From Pseudomonas oryzihabitans (GTDB lineage Bacteria > Pseudomonadota > Gammaproteobacteria > Pseudomonadales > Pseudomonadaceae): a stretch of DNA of 64,000 nucleotides. Of this stretch, positions 1 through 7,984 are shown piece after piece (position 1 is the first letter of the stretch; each line of letters begins with the position of its first letter). The notes under the pieces are model-generated. The model had not been told where the DNA came from. It saw only the letters and a list, made by a program, of their open reading frames with translations, and searched no databases. Position numbers and translations under genes: made by a program. The stretch lies in contig NZ_CP017024.1 of the NCBI RefSeq assembly GCF_014522265.1, forward strand, positions 1,454,001 through 1,518,000. Direction: 5' to 3'.

Positions 1-2
1 GC

Positions 3-851
3 ACCGCCCTCGTCCAGCAGGACGGCACCAGCGGCACCCTCACCCTGGACCAGAGCGGCGCCGGCAATAGCGCGTCCCTCTATCAGCTGCAGGGCGAAGG
101 CAACGCGATCAGCGTGGTCCAGACCGGCGCCAGCAGCGCCACCATCACCCAGGGCGGCGACATCTACGGCTATGCCCAGGGTAACGTGGCGACCCTGCGC
201 CAGGAAGGCGGCAGCAGCGTCCATAGCCTGGCCCAGGACGGCTTCGGCAACCAGGCCACCATCAGCTCCGTGGGCAGCAACAGCGGCACCCTGGTCCAGT
301 CGGCCTCCAGCGCCCAGCTGACCCTGGAGCAGAACGGCGACAACAACCAGGTGCGTGTCGACCAGAGCGGCGATGCCGTGACGGCCACCCTCGCCCAGTC
401 CGGCACCGACAACCGCATCGACCTGACCCAGCAGGGCTACTCGGTCGACACCGTGGAGCTGACCCAGCGTGGCCAGGCCAATGTCGCCACGGTGCTCTCC
501 TCCGGCAAGTTCAACGAACTGACCTTTACCCAGGACGGCAATCGCAACACCCTGAACGTCGACCAGGCCGGCCGCGGCAATCGCTTCAGCGGCAGCTCCA
601 CCGGCGACGACAACCTGGCCAGCGTCACCGTCCAGGGCGACAGCAACCAGACCAGCATCGTCCAGAGCGGCAACGGCAACGAGGCGCGTCTCGACGTCAC
701 CAGCGCCATCAGCACGGCCAGCGTCAGCCAGGTCGGCGACAGCAACCGCGCGAGCATCCTGCAGACCTCGGCCAACTTCAACGGCTTCAACGACAGCGCG
801 CGGATCTCGCAGAGCGGCTTCGGCAACAGCGCCACCATCAACCAGCGGTGA
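3..851 (+). CDS. Curlin-repeat amyloid protein, 5' end outside window
   Basis: The frame is open from the left edge, so this is the C-terminal ~282 residues of a longer protein. It is built of imperfect repeats of about 22 residues of the type Q-x-G-x-x-N-x-A/V-x-x-x-Q-x-G, rich in Gln, Asn, Gly, Ser and Thr and nearly free of Cys and aromatics. That is the signature of CsgA/CsgB curlin subunits, which are secreted and polymerise as extracellular amyloid in biofilm. The end, SATINQR, resembles curlin C-termini. The next gene overlaps its stop codon and looks like a CsgC/CsgH-type accessory protein, supporting a curli operon. It is much longer than the ~150-residue E. coli CsgA, so it could be a multi-repeat curlin. 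Whether it is the CsgA- or CsgB-like subunit cannot be decided without the N-terminus. Confidence 0.8.
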   Translation, partial: TALVQQDGTSGTLTLDQSGAGNSASLYQLQGEGNAISVVQTGASSATITQGGDIYGYAQGNVATLRQEGGSSVHSLAQDGFGNQATISSVGSNSGTLVQSASSAQLTLEQNGDNNQVRVDQSGDAVTATLAQSGTDNRIDLTQQGYSVDTVELTQRGQANVATVLSSGKFNELTFTQDGNRNTLNVDQAGRGNRFSGSSTGDDNLASVTVQGDSNQTSIVQSGNGNEARLDVTSAISTASVSQVGDSNRASILQTSANFNGFNDSARISQSGFGNSATINQR

Positions 852-1180
852 CGCGCGCCACCTGGCTGCTCGCGGCCCTCCTGCCCCTGGCGGGCGGCGC
901 CGCGGCCAGCGCCCGTCTGGAGTTGCAGCCGCAACCGGCGGGCGCTCAGGTACAGCTGTGCTTTACCGGCGAAGACACACCCCTGAGCTACGAACTCGTC
1001 ATCGAATTGCACGGACCGGGTGGTGTCGCCCGCACCCGTCAGGCCGGCGCGGCCAGGGGTGACGGTTGCCCGGTCACCACGCGCCTGGGCGCCGCACCGG
1101 GCAGTCTGATCGAGGCGACGCTGAGTTGGCAGCGGCAGGGGCAGGCGCAGCCTGTCATCGAGCGACGGCTGCAGCTGTAG
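848..1180 (+). CDS. CsgC/CsgH-like curli accessory protein
   Basis: A 110-residue protein starting at a GTG that overlaps the TGA of the curlin gene (GTGA), implying translational coupling. Residues 1-20 are a signal peptide ending near GGAAASA. The mature part is a small beta-rich domain with two cysteines (CFTGED and DGCPV) and a C-terminal strand ending IERRLQL. CsgC and CsgH are periplasmic Ig-like proteins of similar size that stop curlin subunits aggregating before export. The assignment rests on size, signal peptide, predicted fold and position rather than on clear sequence identity. Confidence 0.6.
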   Translation: MTRATWLLAALLPLAGGAAASARLELQPQPAGAQVQLCFTGEDTPLSYELVIELHGPGGVARTRQAGAARGDGCPVTTRLGAAPGSLIEATLSWQRQGQAQPVIERRLQL

Positions 1181-1190
1181 CTCAGCGCAA

Positions 1191-1208
1191 AGGTTCCACG
1201 TGGAACCT
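1191..1208. promoter_or_regulatory. parS: parS-like ParB-binding palindrome
   Basis: A perfect 18-bp palindrome, AGGTTCCACGTGGAACCT, between the convergent ends of the curli accessory gene and thrB. Its 14-bp core GTTCCACGTGGAAC equals the core of Pseudomonas parS centromere sites, which bind ParB and lie close to oriC. The flanking genes (thrB, polA) are near the origin in P. aeruginosa, which fits. There is no T-tract on either side, so a terminator is less likely. Confidence 0.72.
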
Positions 1209-1211
1209 GGG

Positions 1212-2165
1212 CTACAGGGTCAGCGGCAATTCCAGCGGGGTCTGCTGCCGCGCCGCCAGGCGCTGCTGGAATTCGGCCGGGTCATGGATCAGCACGTCCT
1301 GGCCGGCAAAGGCCTGGGCGGCGATCAGTCGCGACAGCCAGAAGCGCACGCAGGCGACGCGCAGGAGCACCGGCCACAATTCGGCTTCCCGCGGCGTGAA
1401 GTGACGATCGGCGGCATAGGCCGCCAGCAGCGCCCGAGCGCGCGGCAGGTCCAGGGCGCCGCTCTCGGTGGAGCACCAGTCGTTCACCGTGATGGCGAGG
1501 TCATAGAGCATCCAGCCGGAACTGGCGTTGTAGAAGTCGATGACGCCCGACAGCCGGGGGCCGTCGAACATCACGTTGTCGCGGAACAGGTCGCCGTGCA
1601 GATTGGCCTCGGGCAACGGTGGCTGCTCGCTCAGCAGCTCGCGGATCTCCCCCAGGGTGCGCTCCAGCAGCGGCCGGGCCGTGGCGTCCAGGCCCGGCGC
1701 CAGGCGCTCGCCTTCGGCCAGCATCCAGGCCAGGCCGCGATCACTGGCGCGCTCGATGCGGCGCTCGCCGGCGGTGGCCCGGTGCAGATGGCCCAGCAGG
1801 TGGCCGACTTCGCCGCAATGATGGGGATTGGGCGCACGCTCGTGGCGGCCGGCCAGGCGTGGTTGCAGCAGCGCCGGCTTGCCGGCCAGCTGGCGCAGGG
1901 CCTGGCCATCCTGGGTGCGCACCGCATAGGGCACCGGCAGGTCGGCGTCGTGGAGGACATCGAGCAGTTCGATGAAGAACGGCATCTCCGCCACCGGACC
2001 GCGCTCCACCAGGGTCAGGACGAATTCGCCGCCTTCCAGGCTGATGAAGTAGTTGGTGTTTTCCGAGCCCTCGGCGATGCCCCGGAAATCCCGCAGCCGG
2101 CCCAAACCATAGGGCGCGAGAAAGGCTTCGAGGGTGGGACGATCGAGGGGCGTGAAGACGGACAT
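1212..2165 (-). CDS. thrB: Homoserine kinase, type II (APH fold)
   Basis: A 317-residue cytoplasmic kinase that phosphorylates L-homoserine for threonine synthesis. It belongs to the aminoglycoside-phosphotransferase-like homoserine kinases of pseudomonads, not the GHMP family of E. coli. It has the N-terminal GSENTNYF loop, the catalytic HGDLFRDNVMFDG around residues 190-202 and the metal-binding VIDFYNA about 10 residues later. The ATG at 2165 gives the usual family length. The next gene on this strand side is DUF2782 and then divergent polA, the order known from P. aeruginosa. The coding sequence is intact. Confidence 0.93.
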   Translation of the reverse strand: MSVFTPLDRPTLEAFLAPYGLGRLRDFRGIAEGSENTNYFISLEGGEFVLTLVERGPVAEMPFFIELLDVLHDADLPVPYAVRTQDGQALRQLAGKPALLQPRLAGRHERAPNPHHCGEVGHLLGHLHRATAGERRIERASDRGLAWMLAEGERLAPGLDATARPLLERTLGEIRELLSEQPPLPEANLHGDLFRDNVMFDGPRLSGVIDFYNASSGWMLYDLAITVNDWCSTESGALDLPRARALLAAYAADRHFTPREAELWPVLLRVACVRFWLSRLIAAQAFAGQDVLIHDPAEFQQRLAARQQTPLELPLTL

Positions 2166-2227
2166 GACAGGGCCTGGCGGAGGAATGTGCGAGCGGCGCG
2201 CAGTTTACCGGTCCAGGCGCCTTGCGC

Positions 2228-2518
2228 CTACCAGCTGAACAGGCGCCAGCTGGGGACGTGCAGGGTCGGCTTGTCGTTGGCGGCGGTGCTGCTGCCATCG
2301 GCGGGCACCAGCTCGTAGGGCGCGCCATGCTTGGGGATTACCCGGGTGGATTGCAGCACCCCGCGGATGCGCGTCTCCTCGATGGTCTGGTCGCCGGCCT
2401 GGTAGCGGATCACCTTGATCTCGTCAGGCAGGGGCTTTTCCCCCGGTGGCAGCGGTTCTGCGGCCTGGACCAGCGGCGCCAGCAGCAACGCGGCGAAGAG
2501 GAAGCGACGAGCACCCAT
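2228..2518 (-). CDS. DUF2782 family small secreted protein
   Basis: A 96-residue protein with an N-terminal signal peptide (FLFAALLLAPLVQAAEP) followed by a short charged domain containing IKVIRYQAGDQTIEETRIRG and LQSTRVIPKHGAPYELVPADG. This matches the DUF2782 family of pseudomonads, whose function is unknown. It lies between thrB and polA, divergent from polA, the same place as in P. aeruginosa. It may share a transcript with thrB (63-bp gap). Confidence 0.82.
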   Translation of the reverse strand: MGARRFLFAALLLAPLVQAAEPLPPGEKPLPDEIKVIRYQAGDQTIEETRIRGVLQSTRVIPKHGAPYELVPADGSSTAANDKPTLHVPSWRLFSW

Positions 2519-2629
2519 GGTAACCTTTGACCTTTTGAACGGAGCGAGTGGTCGATTCTAGAACCCGGCCCAGTTGTCGTCGAGACTGGCCGGACAGACG
2601 CCGCACACGCCACGACAAAGGTTTAGACC

Positions 2630-5377
2630 ATGAGCCACGCCCCTCTCGTCCTGGTGGACGGTTCCTCCTATCTCTATCGCGCCTTCCATGCCCTGCCGCC
2701 GCTGATGACCTCCACCGGCAAGCCGACCGGCGCGGTGAAGGGCGTGCTCAACATGCTGCTCTCGCTGCGCCGCCAGTATCCGGACAGCCTCTTCGCGGTG
2801 GTCTTCGACGCCAAGGGCCCGACCTTCCGCGACGAACTCTTCGCCGACTACAAGGCCCAGCGCCCGGCCATGCCCGACGACCTGCGCGGCCAGGTCGAGC
2901 CGCTGCACGCCTGCATCCGCGCCCTGGGCCTGCCGCTGCTGGCCGTCGAAGGGGTCGAAGCCGACGACGTCATCGGCACCCTCGCCCGTCATTGCGCCAG
3001 CGCCGAGCGCCCGGTGGTGATCTCCACCGGCGACAAGGACATGGCCCAGCTGGTCTGCCCCTATGTCACCCTGGTCAACACCATGAGCGGCAGCGTGCTG
3101 GACGTGGAAGGGGTCAGGACCAAGTTCGGCGTCGGTCCCGAGCTGATCATCGACTACCTGGCGCTGATGGGCGACAAGATCGACAACATCCCCGGGGTAC
3201 CCGGGGTGGGCGAGAAGACCGCCGCCGGCCTGCTCAACGGCATCGGCGGTGGCCTGGATACCCTCTACGCCAACCTCGACGCGGTAGCCGCCCTGCCCCT
3301 GCGCGGCGCCAAGTCGCTGGCCGCCAAGCTGGATCAGCATCGCGAGCAGGCCTACCTGTCCTACCAGCTGGCGACCATCAAGCTGGACGTGCCGCTGGAA
3401 CTGACCTTCGACGAGCTCAAAGTCGGCGAGCCCCATGTGGAAGCCCTGATGGCGCTCTACCAGGAACTGGAATTCAAGTCCTGGCTGGATGACCTGATCC
3501 GCGACACCAAGCGCCAGGGCGCTCCCCTGCCGCTGGCCGAGGATGCCGCCACCACCCAGGTAGAAACCCACTACGACACCGTGCTGGAGCAGGCCGACTT
3601 CGACGCCTGGCTGGCACGCCTGCAGGCCGCCGACCGCTTCGCCTTCGACACCGAGACCACCAGCGTCGATGCCCAGCGGGCCGAGCTGGTAGGGTTGTCC
3701 TTTGCCGTGGCGCCGGGCCAGGCCGCCTATGTGCCGCTGGCCCACAGCTACATGGGCGCGCCGACCCAGCTCGCATTGGAGCCGGTGCTGGCCGCGCTCA
3801 AGCCGCTGCTGGAGGACCCGGCCAAGCTCAAGGTCATGCAGCACGGCAAGTACGACCTCAATGTGCTGACCCGCTACGGCATCACGATCCAGGGCATCGC
3901 CTTCGACACCATGCTCGAATCCTATGTACTGGACGCCACCGCCACCCGCCACGACATGGACAGCCTGGCGCTCAAGTACCTGGGCCACAGCACCATCCGC
4001 TTCGAGGACATCGCCGGCAAGGGCGCCAAGCAGCTGACCTTCGACCAGATCGCCATCGAGCAGGCCGGGCCCTATGCCGCCGAGGATGCCGACGTCACCC
4101 TGCGCCTGCACGAGACGCTCTGGCCCAAGCTGGAAGCCATCCCCGGCCTGGCTGGGGTCCTGCGCGACATCGAGATGCCGCTGGTGCCGCCGCTGGCGCG
4201 CATCGAGCGCAACGGCGCCCTGGTGGATTCGGCGCTGCTCGGGGTGCAGAGCCGCGAGCTGGGCGAGAAGATGATCGCCCTGGAAAAGGAGGCCTATGAA
4301 CTGGCCGGCCAGGAATTCAACCTGGGTTCGCCCAAGCAGCTGGGCGAGATCCTCTTCGTCAAGCTGGGCCTGCCGGTGGTCAGCAAGACCGCCTCCGGCC
4401 AACCTTCCACCGCCGAGGCGGTGCTGCAGGAACTGGCCGACCAGGACTTCCCGCTGCCCAAGGTGCTGATGCAGTACCGGCAGATGAGCAAGCTCAAGAG
4501 CACCTACACCGACAAGCTGCCGCAGCAGATCAATCCGCGTACCGGCCGTATCCATACCAGCTACCACCAGGCGGTGACGGCGACCGGCCGGCTGTCTTCC
4601 AGCGACCCGAATCTGCAGAACATCCCGATCCGTACCGCCGAGGGCCGGCGCATCCGCCAGGCCTTCGTCGCGCCGAAAGGCTATCGCCTGCTGGCGGCGG
4701 ACTATTCTCAGATCGAGTTGCGCATCATGGCTCACCTGGCCCAGGACGAAGGTCTGCTGCACGCCTTCCAGAACGACCTGGACGTGCACCGCGCCACCGC
4801 CGCCGAAGTGATGGGTGTGCCGCTGGAAGAGGTCAGCAACGAGGATCGCCGCCGCGCCAAGGCCATCAACTTCGGTCTGATCTATGGCATGAGCGCCTTC
4901 GGCCTGGCCAAGCAGATCGGCGTCGGCCGGGCCGAGGCCCAGGCCTACATCGATCGTTATTTCCAGCGCTATCCCGGCGTGCTGGCCTACATGGAGCGCA
5001 CCCGCGCCCAGGTGGTGGACCAGGGCTATGTGGAGACCCTCTATGGCCGCCGGCTGTACCTGCCGGAAATCCACTCCAAGAACCAGGGCCTGCGTCGCGC
5101 CGCCGAGCGGGCGGCGATCAACGCGCCCATGCAGGGCACCGCGGCGGACATCATCAAGCGCGCCATGATCGCCGTGGATGGCTGGCTGCAGTCGACCCCG
5201 GAGCTGGATGCCCGGGTGATCCTGCAGGTACACGACGAACTGGTGCTGGAGGTCCGCGAAGACCAGGTGGAGCGCCTGCGCGACGGCCTGCTACCGATGA
5301 TGAGCGGCGCCGGCGAGCTGGATGTGCCACTGCTGGTGGAGTCGGGGGTGGGTGGCAATTGGGACGAGGCGCACTGA
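2630..5377 (+). CDS. polA: DNA polymerase I
   Basis: A 915-residue polymerase for Okazaki-fragment processing and repair synthesis. Residues 1-290 are the 5'-nuclease domain ([51 protein letters not shown]). Residues ~315-500 are the 3'-5' exonuclease with the acidic FDTETTSVD motif, so proofreading should be active. Residues ~500-915 are the polymerase: motif A DYSQIELR, motif [15 protein letters not shown] and motif [10 protein letters not shown]. The length matches Pseudomonas PolA. The ATG at 2630 directly precedes the conserved start [16 protein letters not shown]. Downstream lies a repeat-filled gap and then, unlike P. aeruginosa as I recall it, the dimethylglycine operon. Confidence 0.98.
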   Translation: MSHAPLVLVDGSSYLYRAFHALPPLMTSTGKPTGAVKGVLNMLLSLRRQYPDSLFAVVFDAKGPTFRDELFADYKAQRPAMPDDLRGQVEPLHACIRALGLPLLAVEGVEADDVIGTLARHCASAERPVVISTGDKDMAQLVCPYVTLVNTMSGSVLDVEGVRTKFGVGPELIIDYLALMGDKIDNIPGVPGVGEKTAAGLLNGIGGGLDTLYANLDAVAALPLRGAKSLAAKLDQHREQAYLSYQLATIKLDVPLELTFDELKVGEPHVEALMALYQELEFKSWLDDLIRDTKRQGAPLPLAEDAATTQVETHYDTVLEQADFDAWLARLQAADRFAFDTETTSVDAQRAELVGLSFAVAPGQAAYVPLAHSYMGAPTQLALEPVLAALKPLLEDPAKLKVMQHGKYDLNVLTRYGITIQGIAFDTMLESYVLDATATRHDMDSLALKYLGHSTIRFEDIAGKGAKQLTFDQIAIEQAGPYAAEDADVTLRLHETLWPKLEAIPGLAGVLRDIEMPLVPPLARIERNGALVDSALLGVQSRELGEKMIALEKEAYELAGQEFNLGSPKQLGEILFVKLGLPVVSKTASGQPSTAEAVLQELADQDFPLPKVLMQYRQMSKLKSTYTDKLPQQINPRTGRIHTSYHQAVTATGRLSSSDPNLQNIPIRTAEGRRIRQAFVAPKGYRLLAADYSQIELRIMAHLAQDEGLLHAFQNDLDVHRATAAEVMGVPLEEVSNEDRRRAKAINFGLIYGMSAFGLAKQIGVGRAEAQAYIDRYFQRYPGVLAYMERTRAQVVDQGYVETLYGRRLYLPEIHSKNQGLRRAAERAAINAPMQGTAADIIKRAMIAVDGWLQSTPELDARVILQVHDELVLEVREDQVERLRDGLLPMMSGAGELDVPLLVESGVGGNWDEAH

Positions 5378-5398
5378 TGGGCGCTGGAGGTTGGGATC

Positions 5399-5424
5399 GT
5401 TGGGCTTCGCAGGCTCAGCCCAAC
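5399..5424. repeat. Short inverted repeat after polA
   Basis: GTTGGGCT (5399-5406) and AGCCCAAC (5417-5424) form a hairpin with a 10-base loop, 21 bp after the polA stop. There is no following T-tract. Such GTTGGGCT palindromes are common between genes in pseudomonads. It may protect or end the polA mRNA. Confidence 0.5.
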
Positions 5425-5449
5425 CTACGGGTCCTGTCACCCTCGGTCG

Positions 5450-5780
5450 CGTGGAAAACGGCGTAGCCTTTTCCACCTGAGGATTGAGTGCCAAGGGTAC
5501 CCTCACCCCGGCCCTCGCCCTGAGGGAGAGGGGCGGTTTGGAGCGTGGCTTTGGCACCGCGACCTCGTAGCGTGGAAAACGGCGCCGCCTTTTCCACCTG
5601 AGGATTGAGTGCCAAGGGCACCCTCACCCCGGCCGTCTCCCTGAGGGAGAGGGGGCGGTTTGGAGCGTGGTTTTGGCACCGCGACCTCGTAGCGTGGAAA
5701 ACGGCGTAGCCTTTTCCACCTGAGGATGGGGCGCCGAAGGTGCCCTCACCCTAGCCCTCTCCCAGAGGGAGAGGGGATAC
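5450..5780. repeat. Tandem 121-bp repeats containing REP-like palindromes
   Basis: Two full copies (5450-5570, 5571-5692) and a third partial copy (from 5693) of a ~121-bp unit. Each starts with an inverted repeat, GTGGAAAA...TTTTCCAC, and holds a REP-like palindrome of the type CCCTCTCCC...GGGAGAGGG preceded by CCCTCACCCC. Copies differ at a few positions. The array fills the whole gap between polA and etfB, so no gene is present here. Similar single elements lie at 7854-7976, 10015-10116, 27284-27482 and 51296-51385. Confidence 0.9.
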
Positions 5781-5784
5781 GGCT

Positions 5785-6585
5785 TCAGCGCACCACGCCT
5801 TCCTCGCGCAATACCTTGAAGATGGCGGCCGCTGCCGTTTCCGGGGTCAGGTCCTTGAGGACCTGGCCACCATCGCCGGAGGCCTTGGCCGTGGCGGCCT
5901 TGAAGCGGTCGGCGGCGGTCTTGGCCTTGATCACCTTGAGGCGCTTGGGACGGGCCTTGGCCGGTTGCAATTCGCCGTTTTCGAACAGGCTGTCCTGCAC
6001 GATCTCGATGGTCTCCACCTGCAGCTCGCCACGCCGGGCCGGGCCGAAGGCGCTTTGCCGCGGCGCCGGAGCGGCGCTGTCGACACTGGCGACAAAGGGC
6101 AGCCGTACCCGCAGCCGCCGGCGCTGACCGCGCGGCAGGGCTTGCAGTACGGTCGCCTGGCCACCTTCCACGGCTTCCACCGCGGCGAGGCCGACCACCA
6201 GCGGCCAGCCGAGGGTCTCGGCTAGCAGATAGGGCAGCAGACCCGAACCTTCGCCGGTTTCCGCCTGGCTGCCGGTCAGTACCAGGCCGGCACCGACCTC
6301 GCGCAGGGTCTCACCGAGGGCTGGCAGGGCATCGGCGCCCGCCGGTTGTTCCAGTACGTGCAGGGCCGGCACACCCATGCCCAGATAGCCGCGCAGGGCC
6401 TCTTCGGCGGGATCACCGGCGTGCAGGACGCGCAGCTTGTCGCCCACCAGGCGCAGGCCGAGTTCGACGGCGCGGGCATCCTGTTCCGCCCGCCGGGCAC
6501 GCCCGGAAGTGGGATGGGCGCCAACGGACACCAGGGCCACGACCTTGACGCCGTCCAGCGACGGCAGCTTCTGCTCAAGCGACAT
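5785..6585 (-). CDS. etfB: Electron transfer flavoprotein beta subunit (dimethylglycine-linked)
   Basis: A 266-residue ETF beta-type protein. With EtfA it takes electrons from dimethylglycine demethylase and passes them to the respiratory chain. Visible features are VKVVALVSVGAHPTSGRA near the start, LTGSQAETGEGSGLLPYLLAETLGWPLV in the middle (the conserved ETF-beta loop region) and an Ala/Lys-rich tail. A longer frame runs up to 6648, but the ATG at 6585 is preferred: it has GGGGAG upstream and overlaps the etfA stop by 11 bp. It is the last gene of the dipeptidase-DUF5943-dgcA-dgcB-etfA-etfB operon and is distinct from the housekeeping ETF genes, which are not here. Confidence 0.87.
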   Translation of the reverse strand: MSLEQKLPSLDGVKVVALVSVGAHPTSGRARRAEQDARAVELGLRLVGDKLRVLHAGDPAEEALRGYLGMGVPALHVLEQPAGADALPALGETLREVGAGLVLTGSQAETGEGSGLLPYLLAETLGWPLVVGLAAVEAVEGGQATVLQALPRGQRRRLRVRLPFVASVDSAAPAPRQSAFGPARRGELQVETIEIVQDSLFENGELQPAKARPKRLKVIKAKTAADRFKAATAKASGDGGQVLKDLTPETAAAAIFKVLREEGVVR

Positions 6586-7809
6586 CCTGCAACTCCCCTG
6601 CCCGCTGTTGTTCGACCAGCCGCGCCAGGGCGGCCAGGATGGCGTCACCGTTGCCGATCACCGACAGATCGGCGCGCTTGACCATGTCGCAACCCGGATT
6701 GGTGTTGATGGCGATGACCTTGTCGCAACTGGCGATGCCCTGCAGGTGCTGCACGGCGCCGGAGATGCCCACGGCCAGATAGACCCGGGCGGTGACCCAG
6801 GTCCCGGTGGCGCCGACTTGGCGGTTGCGCGGCATATGGCCGTCGTCTACCGCCACCCGCGAGGCGCCCTCGGTGGCGCCCAGTAGCGCGGCGGTGCTGT
6901 GGAAGAGATCCCAGTCGCGGATGCCGTTGCCACCGGAGAGGATGAATTCGGCCTCGGCCAGGGGAATCTGCATGGGGTCGACAGCGACCGGGCCGAGGTC
7001 CTCGATGCGTGGCAGGTGGCGGGCGATATTGCCGCTCAGGGTTACCGGCAGGACCTCGTGACGGGTCTCGCCGACCGGCTCCGCGCACTCCGGCAGGGCC
7101 AGGACCAGCCTCGGCAGCGGCTGCTGCAGATCCTGGCGACCGGCCCCGGCACGGCCGATGACCAGGTTGTCCTTGACCTGCCAGACGCGGGTGGCGGGGC
7201 GCTCGTGCAGAGCGGCGCCCAGGCGCCGACCCAGCTCACCGCCACCACTGCGGCTGTCGGGCAGCAGCCAGTGACGCGGCTGCAGTTCGTTGTTCACCGC
7301 ACGCAGCGCCAGCACCCGCTGTTCGGGGCATAGCCCTGGAATTGCTCGCCGTCCAGATGCAGCAGGCGATCCACCCCGGCGGTATCGAAGGCCGTTTCCT
7401 TGACCTCGCCAAAGACCACTGCCAGCACGGCGCCCTCGGCGCCGGCCAGTTGCCGGGCCAGGCCCAGCAGGTCACGGTCATGGGCGGTCAGGCGACCACT
7501 GACCAGATCCGGCACCACGGCGATGTAGAAGGCCGGTTCGGCGATCCGGTGCAGCGGCAGCTGTTCTTCCACCGCCTGGGCGGCGCCACGACGACCGCCG
7601 CCCTGCTGGGCGCCGCTGCGGTCGATACGCTTGACGCCCTGGGGGCCGACGAAACCGACAGCCGCGGCGTGGGGATTCTTGCGGACCAGGCCGTTGGGCC
7701 CCATCCAGCGGCTTTCGGCATCGGCGCTGCTGGCGATGCTCGCATGCAGCGGATGCAGACGGTTGCGCGCGATCCACTCGCGGCGCGGGTCGCGACGAAT
7801 GATGCTCAT
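6575..7809 (-). pseudogene. etfA: Electron transfer flavoprotein alpha subunit with -1 frameshift
   Basis: Two overlapping frames together encode one ~411-residue EtfA. The N-terminal frame (7809 down to ~7325) starts MSIIRRDPRREWIARNRLHP and ends early after GYAPNSGCWRCVR. The C-terminal frame (from ~7325 to 6575) carries the FAD-binding end, VGISGAVQHLQGIASCDKVI and INTNPGCDMVKRADL. Adding one C to the CCCC run (GGGG at 7325-7328 on the plus strand) restores GYAPEQRVLALRAVNNELQP and joins the frames. As it stands, the product would be cut near residue 167 and lack the FAD site, which should block dimethylglycine oxidation through this operon. The rest is well conserved, so either a very recent mutation or a homopolymer read error is likely. 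Confidence 0.85.
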
Positions 7810-7853
7810 GCTGGGCGCTCCGTTTGGAAATGGCAGGTGAGGCGCGCGGTGGG

Positions 7854-7976
7854 CCCCTCACCCCAGCCCTCTCCCCTGAGGGGAGAGGGGGTAAAAGCGG
7901 TGAACACCGGGACTTGTCTGGCACACCTGATCATCCCCTCTCCCCGCGGGGAGAGGGCTAGGGTGAGGGGGCCCCG
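7854..7976. repeat. Pair of inverted REP-like elements between dgcB and etfA
   Basis: CCCCTCACCCCAGCCCTCTC with the matching GGGGAGAGGGGG arm at 7854-7891 faces a second copy in opposite orientation at 7933-7975, separated by ~40 bp. The pair sits inside the operon and nearly fills the 175-bp gap between dgcB and etfA. Such BIME-like pairs can stabilise upstream mRNA or lower downstream expression. Confidence 0.85.
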
Positions 7977-7984
7977 ACGCCCGC

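Noticed and set aside
2558-5233. An 891-codon minus-strand frame opposite polA
   Set aside because: Same codon-bias shadow effect; low-complexity His/Gln/Leu composition and no recognisable motif.
5450-5780. Tandem repeats as a possible CRISPR array
   Set aside because: The unit is ~121 bp with continuous homology and no unique spacers, and no cas genes are near.
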